A stretch of 64,000 nt of DNA from Megaustenia siamemsis (taxonomy: Eukaryota > Mollusca > Gastropoda > Stylommatophora > Ariophantidae). Shown piece by piece: positions 10,841-21,867 of the stretch. Where the stretch lies: positions 151,205,276 to 151,269,275 of the forward strand of contig JAVIAB010000051.1 of the NCBI GenBank assembly GCA_032433765.1, written 5' to 3'. Under the pieces are notes generated by a model. The model saw only the letters and a list, made by a program, of their open reading frames with translations, made no database searches and was not told where the DNA came from. Numbering within the stretch: position 1 is the first letter of the stretch; every line of letters starts with the position of its first letter. The position numbers and the translations under genes were made by a program.

Positions 10841-11560
10841 CTAACATATACACTTGGTAACATCCACCAAAGTTTGCCTGCGGTTCCCGGTAAAGTTTCT
10901 ACTGATGACCACGAAGATCCAAAACTTGCAGGCATGGTGGGCGTGGCTGACATGCTGGAAGATCAGCTGGATAAGACCTTCAGAGAATGTCAATTTCATG
11001 TCCCCTGAGTCTTGAGTCCACATCAGATAGTACAGTCTGGCCACGTGGCTGGGTGCGTTTATGATGATGTAAGACAGAGAAAAGGCAAAGAGCATCCTAG
11101 CCACACGAACCTGGGCGCTAGCTCGCACTGAGCTCCACCTAGGATCGTTGATCGGTTTCAGCTCGGAAACTTCCAGCATCGGCAGGCCACTGAGCTTCTT
11201 CCACCGGGACTTGTGTATGATGGACAGAGCGATCATGAAGAGCATGACAGTAATGGCGATCAGCGGTAGTAGCAACGTTACTACCGAGTCAATGTAGGTT
11301 ATTATGTGCAAGAATATCAGCCTTGGACTTGGCAAGCATTTCTCAAGACCTATCTCGTTTGGCGTTACCTCAGCAGCAACAGCAGTGGCCATATACAGCA
11401 ACAACAAGACTAGAATGCACATGACCACGATACTGGCGCGTCGCTTTGTGCACATAACCACAAAGCTTTTTGGATGACATATGGGGATGTAATTCTCCAC
11501 TGTTATGCACACAACGTACCCCAGGCATTGTGCCAGTAAAAGCTAAACTATAACGGCCGC
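10841..11560 (-). pseudogene. Rhodopsin-family GPCR, C-terminal half (TM3 end to TM7)
   Basis: The open frame runs from a stop near 11551 to the TAG at 10841-10843 without an internal break. It reads from the end of TM3 (CLGYVVCITVENYIPICHP, where ENY replaces E/DRY) through TM4, a long TM5 with a conserved Pro (LLLPLIAITVMLFMI), a basic third loop, TM6 (MLFAFSLSYIIINAPSH) and a TM7 lacking a clear NPxxY. The look is that of invertebrate neuropeptide or FMRFamide-type receptors; the ligand is unknown. TM1-TM2 and a start codon are not found nearby. It lies in the last XPO7 intron on the same strand, flanked by LINE pieces. It could be a 3' exon of a split gene, but a truncated copy is more likely. 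Confidence 0.65.
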
Positions 11561-11639
11561 CATTGAGAATGAACGAAATTCTGCAAATTCAGATCTTGGT
11601 CATTGGGCTTTGTTCAAACGCAAACAAGCGTCCATCTTG

Positions 11640-13860
11640 GTGAATCCTAAGTTTACTTTAATCTCAATCCAAATCCTTAAGGGTTCTAGAATCTCAAATC
11701 CTTCATATCCTTCTTTTTCTTTGTTGCTACTATTACTTCTGTCTTTTTGTTATTAAGGCTGAGTCCCTTATTTTTTGCTTTCCTTTACTATAATGTCTAA
11801 CATTTCTTGTAATTCATTTTCACTCTTAGCGATTAAGACTGTATCATCAGCTTACCTCAAATTATTTATATTATTACCTCTCATTGTTATTCCAGGCATG
11901 TCACCTTATGGATCTAAAAATAATCTTATTACACATATTAAATAAATCGGTGACAGCACGGATCCCTGTCTAACACTGTTTTATTTGTTGAAAAATTCCC
12001 GATTGATTTCCAGTTGTTATTATTTTACATATTGTTCGCTATTCTTAAATCTTTGCTGTCTATGTTTATGCCTTCTAAAATTTTGATTACTTCTTAGTGT
12101 TTTACTTTGTCAAATGCTCTGGTATAATCTATGAAACATAGGTATAGATCTTTTTTCACCAGTATGGCTCTTTCTACTAAAGATCTTATGATGTATATGG
12201 CATTGCTCGCTCCTTTACCTTTAACAAAACCATACAGTTCATCACTAATTTCTGGACTGATTTTGTTTTGCACTCTTTGCAAGATGATTCCTAGTCGTAT
12301 GACTTATAAGACTTATTGTGTGATGATCATCACATTCAATAGCATCAGATTTCTTTGGCAGAGCTATGAATATTGATTTTAGCAGGTGTGGTATATATCC
12401 TCTGTTGTAGGTATCATTCAATATTTTTGTTATTATTTCTATTCCAAAATCACCCATGGGTTCAATCTCTTCTTTAGTAATATTATTTGGTCTAGGAGCT
12501 TTTCCTGCTTTCATATTGCGCAAGGCATCTTCCACTTCTTCTTTGAGTATTTCTGGTCCTTCCACATTATCCTTAATATTTACTTGTGTTCATTCCTCAT
12601 CAAAAAGATATTTTAATTTAACTCTTTTGATGTTTGCTGCATTGATTCTTTTAGCATTCCCAACTGTTCATCAATGCTTTGTATTTCTCTATTGCATAGT
12701 ACCGGTTCTGAATTGTGATGTTATATTTGTCTTGTAACCTCTTGTCTGCTTCGAGTAAATCTAAATTTAATTTGATATTAACTGAGGCTCGTTATGCTGT
12801 TTTTAATTTTACTCTAAGCTTTCCCACAACTGGTACATGTTCACTATTGCAATCTGCCCCTAGTCTAGTTTTCACACATACCAGATTGTTTCTAAATCTG
12901 TTGTTTATCATTATATAGTCAATTTGATTACGTGCATTGTTTCCTGGGTTTTTCCATGTCCACAGACATCTTGGATGTTGCTTAAACCAGGTGTTTCCTA
13001 TCACCATGTTGTGTGTTCTTGCCCAATCAATGAATTTGTCACCTCTTTTATTTCTCTCTCCTAAGCCATTACAGCCAACCACTTCTTCAAAACTTTCCTT
13101 TCCTACTTTTGCATTGAGATCTCCTAGAACTATGATGTTTTCATGTGGTTTGCATTGACGAAGTGCCATATTAAGCTCCTGATAAAATGTATCACCTGTT
13201 TCCTCTAGACTGTCTGCTGCTGGTGCATAAACTTGTATGAGATTAATATCTATTGACTTTCCATTCAATTTCACTAAAAGGACTGTCAGATATTGGCCAA
13301 AAGCCTTTCACTGTTCTTGCTCTTTCTGCATCAAAGATGATGCCTACTCCTCCTTGGTGTTCAGTACCTCCAAAAAAGATTATTTTATGTTCATCAGAAT
13401 ATATCTCTCCTGAACCAGTATATTTCATTTCACGCAGTCCCAATAAATGTAAATCCATCCTTTTCATTTCCTGTTTGATGTTTTCCCTTTTGCATGAGTG
13501 TTCTCACATTCCAAGTACCTATTTTCAGTGTCTGTTTTATCTTTTTCTTGTTTACAAGAGCTTGATGACGATCAGGTATCACCTGTAACACAAGATGTCC
13601 CCTACCAATCGAGGGTATTCCACTGGAATCCCCATTATCGTTGTCATGAATTCCATAGTTATGATGACCCATGATTATACAAACAAGTTATGACAGTGGT
13701 TTTATTTTGCCATACGTCGGTTTGTTTATGGTTGACTCCGCTAGCCTTTGACTAAAAAGTCTCACCCACAAGGAAGTGGGGTTGTTTTACTTTAGGGTAC
13801 CTCCCTTAGTCTTTTACTCGCCCGAGCATATATGCAAGGCAGCCGCAGGTTGAACTGTGT
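11640..13860 (-). mobile_element. RTE/BovB-like LINE, 5' and RT portion, 3'-truncated
   Basis: On the minus strand: a 5' leader (about 13860-13675); an APE-type endonuclease (LKIGTWNVRTL, VYAPAADS, VLGDLNAKVGKE, NQIDYIM, GADCNSEH) at about 13560-12800; then an RT (KAGKAPRPNNITKEEIEP, ALPKKSDA, LCFIDYTRAFDKV) and the palm ADDTVLIAKS near 11850. Frameshifts and stops, including TAA in place of the Tyr codon before ADD, show it is dead. The order matches RTE/BovB ORF2. It breaks off near 11640, next to the GPCR fragment, instead of continuing to the usual 3' end. Confidence 0.85.
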
Positions 13861-13865
13861 ACAGT

Positions 13866-13887
13866 ATATAATATATATATAATATCC

Positions 13888-13923
<36 letters not shown>

Positions 13924-13962
13924 AAAATCGTCGATAAAAAGCTTCCGTACAGAAAGAGTTAA
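13866..13962. repeat. TA microsatellite and MITE-like TTAA end
   Basis: TA dinucleotide runs at about 13866-13920 are followed by GTACAGAAAGAGTTAA (13947-13962). This is the same 16-bp terminus, allowing one base change, found at both ends of the TTAA element at 52381-53588. Confidence 0.6.
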
Positions 13963-14869
13963 TCTCTCCCTTAATCCCAATTTAGAGAAAATGAATCAAC
14001 CAAACATTTGACGTATGGATTCTATATTGATTTTTGACATGGATACTTTTAATATGGGGATCACGAATGGCAACATTACACAGACACCTTAATCTTAACA
14101 TAAGCTCATCATGAGTCATTCTATACAGTATAAATCTGAAAAACATTGATTTTATATTATGTGGGGATTGGTTGGTTTTTTTTTTAAAGACTTTATAACT
14201 TTTTAAAATGCTTTAACTTTAAGTTATTTATTATTAGTTTGTATACCTTTAAAATCCATTAAAACACAAGAAAAGGAGAATGAATCAGAATACAAGACTG
14301 ATGCAGAGTAAAATTAAGTAACAATATCAAAGAAACTCTACAACAGCAAGGAAAGACAATGGTTGCAGCCAAGAGAAAAGTAAGAACTTGAACTCTGAAC
14401 TTCCCTGCACACCTGAAGGAGGAAGTATAGAATAAGATTGTCATTTATCTCAGTTTTAATTACTGCTATTTCTTTTCTTTCCTGTTGAACATGTTGGATT
14501 GTCCTGTGGTTTCTTCCTATATTGTAAAGATGTAAGCAATTATCTTTCCTCCACTTCATTCTTTACTTGATATCAGAATGCTTGATCAGTCACTAAGGTA
14601 GTCTTGCTCATAAAATGACCACTTGTCTGTTCATCTTAGAGAACTGTCTTTTCACATAAGATCTGTCTTACAAGGGCTAATAAACATGTCACACTCATTA
14701 ACTATATTATTGTATTTGTTCTTTGAAACTTCCCAATAGCCCATTAGTGATTGTCTTTTCAATTCAAAATGATGAAGCTTGCTATGACCACCTCTTATAC
14801 TGATTTTACTTGTCTTGCTCACAGTCTCCTTCATGTCCCTATGAACCCAAGGTTAGATATTAATTTGAG
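13963..14869. other. XPO7 intron, no gene recognised
   Basis: AT-rich intronic DNA with only short spurious open frames. I recognise no repeat or conserved coding segment here. Confidence 0.6.
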
Positions 14870-15290
14870 TTAGCGGCAGGGTGATCTAGAGATAAGTCAT
14901 TAGCCTCTGCATAAAAAGGTCCTGCGTTTGGTTCCCATCACAGGCAGCAGGATACAAAATCGAATCCTTAGTTTCTTTGTGGCATTACCCTCTCCTGGTC
15001 TCTGAGTAGTGAGATCTGACATATAGCCCTCTCGGACAATGGTGAAAAGCATGAAGTCCTGTGTGCATTCTGCACACATTAAAGAACCCTTGAGAGTTGG
15101 AAATCAAGAAGAGTAGGTAAAAAAAAATAGCTGTTGTCTGGGCAAAAACTAATAGAAAAACACCTACCCAAAACCTTAGAAATCTTGATGATAAAACCAT
15201 GAGAATAACTATGAAGTCAGGGAATATCTGCCTGTATGGTGAGGGACACCTGAGTACACGGCTATCGGTGTGAAAAATAGGGAAGTTTAT
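14870..15290 (+). mobile_element. tRNA-derived SINE, family A
   Basis: The head has tRNA-like promoter boxes: GATCTAGAGATAAGTCATTA (A box region) and GCGTTTGGTTCCCATC (B box region). The body includes TAGCCCTCTCGGA and the strongly conserved core TGCACACATTAAAGAACCC. The same body occurs at 62.24-62.79 kb (+) and 52.77-53.04 kb (-). Confidence 0.75.
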
Positions 15291-15968
15291 AACTATTTTT
15301 GTAATGTTTATTTGCATTTATTTTTATGACAGTCTTTGTTTCATGTTTGTCTCCTGTGGAAGGTCTTGGTCACAATACATGTATATTGTCTTCTCATACA
15401 GTAAAGCTGATTCATCAGCTGTAACATCATCCAATATAAGAACACAAATACTTCATTACATGAAAAAAGTTGAAAGATGAAATGAAGATAAAAAGTAGTT
15501 CTATAGAATATAGTATTAGTGTGGCATATGTCCACATAGAACTATGGCATAGATATTTTGAGGTGAGTACCTCTTTCTCCTATTATTTTCTGTAGAAGTA
15601 TTCATTTTTACCATTGAGTTAACTGAAGCATATACCTCATAAGAAATAAATATATGAACATGAAGCCAATTTACAAATCTGCTGCAAATCATTATCTTGT
15701 GGTGCCATTTCCGCGTCAAGGGCTAGCTACCAAGGAGTGCCATCTCACTCTGTCTTTTACTTGGATGGTGCATGATCTATCTTTCGTTCGCCATACGATG
15801 GTGCATGATGTTACAGGCTCTCCAGCCTATCTCTTGATGTAGTCAGCCCACTTTAGCCTTTGTCTGCCTCTGCATCACCTATCTTGTACATTCCCCTCCA
15901 AGACATCTTTCAGTAGGTTATTATATCTCTTTACATGTCCCAAAAATTCCACTTTTATTAAAATTATG
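15291..15968. other. XPO7 intron, no gene recognised
   Basis: Intronic sequence without a recognisable feature. Short open frames here show no conserved domain. Confidence 0.55.
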
Positions 15969-16099
15969 TTAACCCTAGATTATGACACATTCGTAAAATT
16001 TACAAATTCAAAATACAAATTCTTGGAATTCAACAATTTGCAGTGAACAAACATCCCCCCCCCCCCCCCAACCTTCCTAATTATTGCTTCCGGTGACCA

Positions 16100-16205
16100 C
16101 TGAGTGTTGGATTTATTTCCTTTGATGTTGTATTTATTTCCTTTGATGTTGGATTTATTTCCTTTGATGTTGGATTTATTTCCTTTGATGTTGTATTTTG
16201 TTTTT
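16100..16205. repeat. 20-21-bp tandem repeat inside MITE A
   Basis: Five copies of a unit like TTTATTTCCTTTGATGTTGG. Confidence 0.9.
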
Positions 16206-16327
16206 TTCAAACACAATGTGTGCTTATAAAAGTTACAAAGGTGTTGTAAGAAATTGGCTTTTTTTTTATTATTTCACCAATTTTCAAAAAAATTTTTTAA
16301 GGCGGAGGAAATCCCATCGCCTGTCGG

Positions 16328-17396
16328 AGAGGCATCAAACAAACCTTTGTGACATGGGATAGGCAGCGAACAAACCTTTGTGACATGGGATAGGCAGCGA
16401 ACAAACCTTTGTGACATGGGATAGGCATCAAACAAACCTTTGTGACATGGGATAGGCAGCGAACAAACCTTTGTGACATGGGATAGGCATCAAACAAACC
16501 TTTGTGACATGGGATAGGCATCAAACAAACCTTTGTGACATGGGATAGGCATCAAACAAACCTTTGTGACATGGGATAGGCAGCGAACAAACCTTTGTGA
16601 CATGGGATAGGCATCAAACAAACCTTTGTGACATGGGATAGGCATCAAACAAACCTTTGTCACATGGGATAGGCAGCGAACAAACCTTTGTGACATGGGA
16701 TAGGCATCAAACAAACCTTTGTGACATGGGATAGGCATCAAACAAACCTTTGTGACATGGGATAGGCATCAAACAAACCTTTGTGACATGGGATAGGCAT
16801 CAAACAAACCTTTGTGACATGGGATAGGCAGCGAACAAACCTTTGTGACATGGGATAGGCATCAAACAAACCTTTGTGACATGGGATAGGCATCAAACAA
16901 ACCTTTGTGACATGGGATAGGCAGCGAACAAACCTTTGTGACATGGGATAGGCATCAAACAAACCTTTGTGACATGGGATAGGCATCAAACAAACCTTTG
17001 TGACATGGGATAGGCAGCGAACAAACCTTTGTGACATGGGATAGGCATCAAACAAACCTTTGTGACATGGGATAGGCATCAAACAAACCTTTGTGACATG
17101 GGATAGGCAGCGAACAAACCTTTGTGACATGGGATAGGCATCAAACAAACCTTTGTGACATGGGATAGGCATCAAACAAACCTTTGTGACATGGGATAGG
17201 CATCAAACAAACCTTTGTGACATGGGATAGGCAGCGAACAAACCTTTGTGACATGGGATAGGCATCAAACAAACCTTTGTGACATGGGATAGGCATCAAA
17301 CAAACCTTTGTGACATGGGATAGGCATCAAACAAACCTTTGTGACATGGGATAGGCATCAAACAAACCTTTGTGACATGGGATAGGCAGCGAACAA
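16328..17396. repeat. 31-bp minisatellite, about 35 units in two variants
   Basis: The unit is AAACCTTTGTGACATGGGAT followed by AGG and either CATCAAAC (variant A) or CAGCGAAC (variant G). Units are otherwise almost identical (one visible CACATGG variant near 16660). The order of variants is not random; A-A-G triplets dominate from about 16830 to 17130. The single-copy ancestor is visible in MITE copy B near 43878-43916. Confidence 0.97.
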
Positions 17397-17928
17397 TGCT
17401 AAGACAAAGCCGAACATATGGCTCAAATGATGGACTGACGGCCAACGTGTGAATAGACAATTAACTTCCAGTAGCCACAGCGCCGTGTGGTCAAATTTTA
17501 GGCCATAAATCCAACATAAGCCAGGAAATAATGACCACATCCGATTCCCATGTCTCTTCTAGTGTAAACACACAGTTGTGTAGCAAAAGTTCAAAGAAAA
17601 TGCTATTTTTGGAACCCCAAAACATTTAGTGTTCATAATTGTTTCTAAGGTGTCAAGAAAACATGGCTTGCAGATAGGTGTTGGGTTAAACAAACTTTCC
17701 TCATCTTCAGCTGTTTCAAAACTTCATTATTTGTTGTCATTACTGTCCACCCAGTTCTTTACCCCTGCTGCAAGTATTTACACAAAAACCTTGCAAGTTC
17801 ACTTTGTCAAAATCATCGCCTCAAGAAGACAGAAAACCAACACCAATACAGCAAACACTGTTTATTAATTAAAGAATAACAAAACAAGAGGACCAGAAAT
17901 AGCCAGATCCTGATGGTTCAAGACTAAC

Positions 17929-18056
17929 CTGTCTTTGTTCTTAGCTAGCAGTGACCTCTCAACACCATCCATTAAATTTTGGAAGCAGCTAGCCATAGAT
18001 TCTTGTTTCTCTATGGTTTGACTTGAGATAATGCTGCTTCGCAATTTGTTGAAGTA
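17929..18056 (-). CDS. XPO7: XPO7 exon 12 in window
   Basis: The 128-bp exon encodes YFNKLRSSIISSQTIEKQES then MASCFQNLMDGVERSLLAKN and KD plus two bases of Arg. It matches vertebrate SQPPEKQQAM and [20 protein letters not shown]. The acceptor is TTTTTTTCAG and the donor is GTTAGT. Confidence 0.96.
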
Positions 18057-18683
18057 CTGAAAAAAAATGTGTTCAACTATAAAAAATTACTGTATATAAA
18101 TATCAAAACATAATTGCACAAGCAAACATAAACACATGTGAAGTTCTGAAAGTTTTAAATATTTGGGATTAATTGTTGCTAATCAGAATTTTAAACCTGA
18201 AATATTCTCCAGAAAAGACCTTTGAAAATATTGATATCCCCTCAAAGATTAGACTGATGCCCACCCTAGATACGCTCACCTTACAAATAAGCTTGTAAGA
18301 CATGGATCCTAAAAGTAGCATTAGAGAGAAAATATAAAGCTATGGAAGTTAAAGACAACAGACCTATCCCAAGAATCTCATACAGAGACCTATTTGCAAA
18401 ATAAAAAAGTTTCAACAAAATCTTTCAGCAGTTTGGTCCCTATGAACACGGGCTAATATAAACAAATACAAATTCAAGTGATTCAGCCATTTATTCTATA
18501 CAACCAGAACAGCAAATAGACAAAATTTTCTTTAAATATGGGAGCTCTGATTTTGTTAGCTCACAACGAGTAGATACTATGAGAGAGGAATATAAAAACT
18601 TGTTGCAGTCAATAAAAAAAAAAACCACATGCTTGCACAAACATCCACATATGACGATCATGATGTTATTCCTTTTTCCTTAC

Positions 18684-18782
18684 CTCTTCATTAAGTAAAA
18701 TGAGTCCTAGCAAGGGGCGTGACATGGACCACTGGTTCCTGCAATCTTCAAACATAACAATATTGAGGACTGTTGACAGCAT
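18684..18782 (-). CDS. XPO7: XPO7 exon 11 in window
   Basis: The 99-bp, 33-codon exon encodes [17 protein letters not shown] then [16 protein letters not shown], almost identical to vertebrate XPO7. The acceptor is TTGTTACAG and the donor is GTAAGG. Both boundaries fall between codons. A TA-repeat tract begins 17 bp inside the upstream intron. Confidence 0.97.
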
Positions 18783-18796
18783 CTGTAACAATAAAA

Positions 18797-18798
<2 letters not shown>

Positions 18799-18862
<64 letters not shown>
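18799..18862. repeat. TA microsatellite
   Basis: A run of about 32 TA dinucleotides, located 17 bp upstream of XPO7 exon 11 in transcript orientation. Confidence 0.97.
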
Positions 18863-18865
<3 letters not shown>

Positions 18866-19470
18866 TTATTGTGTTATTTGCAGGTCATCATCTTTCTACT
18901 CTGAACATGTCCATAGGTGCTCAGATCCCCTCCTCAGCAAGTCCCGCAGTGTCCAGCGACTGACGGCTCCAGTTCTGTGTTGGTTGATAAATCTTCTTAC
19001 ACGCCCACTAAGTTTCTCATTTCTGGTTATGGTTATGGAAGGCCCCGGTATCACTACAAACGAATTAAAATCCATAATTGCTCAACCGCCCGTGCCAGTA
19101 TAATCAACCGAATTACTAACTCATCTCCCAAACAAAGAAAGGTAACTGTAGTCCCCATCATAGCAGTTTCAGCACACGCCAAAAGACATAAGGCGAAACC
19201 GCACAGAAAGTGAACACAGCCAACTCTTCCTTGTCATACAATATCATCATTCATCGTAAACAAAGAGAATATCGAAACATGATCAAAATGGATGAGACAC
19301 ACAGCTCACGGTGTGCACAGAGCACTTAACTCAGTAGCTCATGCAACAAGTCGGACTTGGAATATGAGGAAACTGCAACAAGGAACATTTTTCATACATA
19401 GCCTTCAATGGTTCCTGCCGCCTATCCACCATATTGACCGGAAGTTCATGTCCTCCTGAAAATGATGATC
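18863..19470. other. Unassigned less AT-rich island in intron
   Basis: This segment is richer in GC than its surroundings and contains a 98-codon open frame (18917-19213) rich in Lys, Arg and His. I do not recognise the protein. Base composition and the adjacent LINE remnants suggest the noncoding or ORF1 part of a retroelement. Confidence 0.35.
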
Positions 19471-19829
19471 GTCATATTTTTTTTAATGCATAGCACTTAA
19501 TGATGTTAGGACATCGTTTTTTACTCCAATTCCGAATATATAATATACAGTTAGTTGTCGGATTATCCCTGTCGCACATCAAACAACAGACCGTAAGATT
19601 AGCGTATGGCCGGTCTAGGGATATACGTTTATACAAGTTAAATATTAATAATAAGTATATATTTGTATATAGGGATATATATATATAATAGTTACTATAC
19701 AAGTTAAATATTAATATAATAGTTATTATAAAGGCAAAGCTACATGATCCTTCTAACTCACACAACTATCAAAAGTACAAATAACTGATGTTGTTGAATA
19801 TATATATGTATATTATATATATATATTTA

Positions 19830-19960
19830 TCTATTGTCCTTTCGAGCCGAAGACAGCACATTGGGCATCAATGACCTAGTTACTGAACTACCACATGGCA
19901 TCAAAGTGGCAATGTATGCAGATGACTTGGTAATGTGGTGCACAGAGGAGTATAAATATA
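19830..19960. mobile_element. LINE tail (-) joined to an RT fragment (+)
   Basis: 19830-19866 is the minus-strand 3' tail shared by several elements here (CCTTTCGAGCCGAAGAC). It is followed by a plus-strand RT palm fragment, INDLVTELPHGIKVAMYADD and LVMWC, with the YADD catalytic motif. The fragment is only about 95 bp long. Confidence 0.75.
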
Positions 19961-19984
19961 TACACTCGATGATGATGATGATGC

Positions 19985-20225
19985 TTTCTGTCTATCTATC
20001 TATTGACCTTTCGAGCCTTAGCCGGCCCATATGGCATAGACCCAGATACTCTTTCTCTTATCTAAATTTTTATTGCTATATTATTATTATAATTATTATT
20101 TTCTAGCAGTCTCAAACCTTGTAAAGATCTTTTATCAAATCTCACCATTTGTCTCTGTTCTGTGCAAACAACTCTATCTCATTGAGGGAGCCGATTAAAG
20201 TAGGATTTAAAGATTGAGTCCTGCT
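19985..20225 (-). mobile_element. 5'-truncated LINE 3' end
   Basis: The minus strand encodes GSLNEIELFAQNRDKW and the 3' UTR ending in a TAGA repeat. It matches the 3' end of the plus-strand LINE at 45.79-46.81 kb. Confidence 0.8.
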
Positions 20226-20525
20226 TTTACAACAGATTAAACATCCTGGATTATCAAGATACAGAATAATGAAATAATCCAAAGTATCTTTCCAAGTTAG
20301 TATGACATTCTTTATCCAGTTTTCTTTGCTTGACGGTCCCTTTGTATAACTAGATTGTGACAACTGGTTAATAACTTTCAATACAGTTCTATTAAAATGT
20401 ACATATAATTCATCCTCTCCCACCACAATACCTTCCCTTATTCAAAATGATACTAAAGACAAAGCTACATGAACCTTCTAACTCACACAACTATCAAGAG
20501 TACAAATAAGTGATGTTGCTGAAGG

Positions 20526-21865
20526 GTCTTATGATCTAACTTCTTTATTAAAATGTACACACCATCAACTCCCACCTTACTATCCCTCACCCATTGCAAC
20601 ACAAAATACAAGGCTACATAAACTTTTTCATCTCACAGAATTGCAGAAAATGTTTAAAAGACTGCTAACACATAAGTGTCTCATTATCAAAGACACTGAT
20701 CTTTGCAACCTTGCACAATCAAAGATTTGACAAAAACATTTCCACTTTAGTAACACTATAATGCAAACATTTTAATTTTTTTATTACAAGAATGGTATTG
20801 TCCAGAAGTGTGCGTTACTTTTTAATTATAATGTTGTTCAGTCCAGGAACTGAATGAAGCATATCATAATTTTCAGTCAACCTCATGGTCAGGTCGATAC
20901 CGCTTGTCATAAACTACCGCCCCTGGTCTAGATTATAATAACAGAACCTAGACTGCTATCATAAAACAGTCTACTTTATATCTAAAACAAAGCCAAGGTT
21001 AAAAGCATAACACAGCTGGGATTACAACAACAACACAGCCTAGTTTACAACTTTAGTAGAGGCGAAGTTAAAAACTGCATAGTCTGAAACACAACAAAAA
21101 ACACTGAAGTGGCTACAACTATAAAACTGTTTAAAAAATACAACCATGATTACATCTATGATAAATAATTCTACAGCCAATAAGGCTAAGATTGGATTAC
21201 AATGCTTTTATTTTGAACTATTATCTAAACTAAACAAATAATACTAAAATAAATTACAAAATAGAAAACAATTTGTACAAATTATTACTGAAAATCTGTT
21301 TTCAAGAGACAACAATCTTTTATAGTCTGATGACTATGAACTAGCTACTATATATTTTTTTCAAAAATGATGTTGGAGAAGGTATGATATTGGAGAAGGT
21401 ATGATGTTGGAGAAGGTAGGTGCTGGTATAATGTATCACCAGATTGATGTTGGAAATAGCTAGGTCATGTTCTACATATGGAAGTTACCAGGCATCCGCA
21501 CCTAGCATTAACATAGACACCACCTGGCAAACATAGAAGATACAGACTATTGGGGACATGGTGACGAAGAATACATTGTGAAAGGAAAAAGGCTGGCAGG
21601 TCCTGGCAAGAGTTATCCATGCTTGCTCCAGACCAGATTGGGTGGAGATCTGTGTGAGTGCCCTATGTTCTGACTGGAGTTCAGAGGATTAAGAATAAGA
21701 AGAGATATAAACACACAAAAGTCTAATCTTCATATTCTCAATGTATGTGATTAAGAGAAGAACTGAAGTCCAGATCAAGAAATTAATAAATTTAAAAAAT
21801 ATTATTTTATGTATCCCATTGAAAGCAAAGATCAAATATTTAGGTTGTGATGTTTATGATATACA
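20526..21865. other. XPO7 intron, no gene recognised
   Basis: AT-rich intronic sequence. Short direct repetition of GATATTGGAGAAGGTATGAT occurs near 21370-21420. No coding feature was recognised. Confidence 0.55.
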
Positions 21866-21867
21866 AC

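Larger units (their letters stand above)
15969..17689 (+). mobile_element. TTAA-flanked MITE (copy A) with internal minisatellite
   Basis: The element begins TTAACCCTAGATTATGACAC and ends GGTGTTGGGTTAA. The other copies end ATAATCTAGGGTTAA or ATAATCTAGAGTTAA, giving inverted termini. TTAA targets and CCCT-type ends are typical of piggyBac-related nonautonomous elements. It carries a poly-C run (16054-16069), a short 20-bp array (about 16100-16200) and the 31-bp array at 16328-17396. No transposase is present. Confidence 0.75.
19733..20525. repeat. Diverged direct repeat flanking LINE remnants
   Basis: A segment of about 62 bp containing CTTCTAACTCACACAACTAT occurs at 19733-19795 and again at 20460-20522. 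LINE debris lies between the copies. Confidence 0.6.

Noticed and set aside
11640..13860. Craniofacial-development-protein-2-like host gene
   Set aside because: The endonuclease-like protein is the LINE ORF2 N-terminus, followed by RT motifs; that gene name derives from domesticated or misannotated BovB sequence.
16297..17396. CRISPR-like appearance of regularly spaced repeats
   Set aside because: The 31-bp units are contiguous without unique spacers, inside a MITE in a eukaryotic intron.
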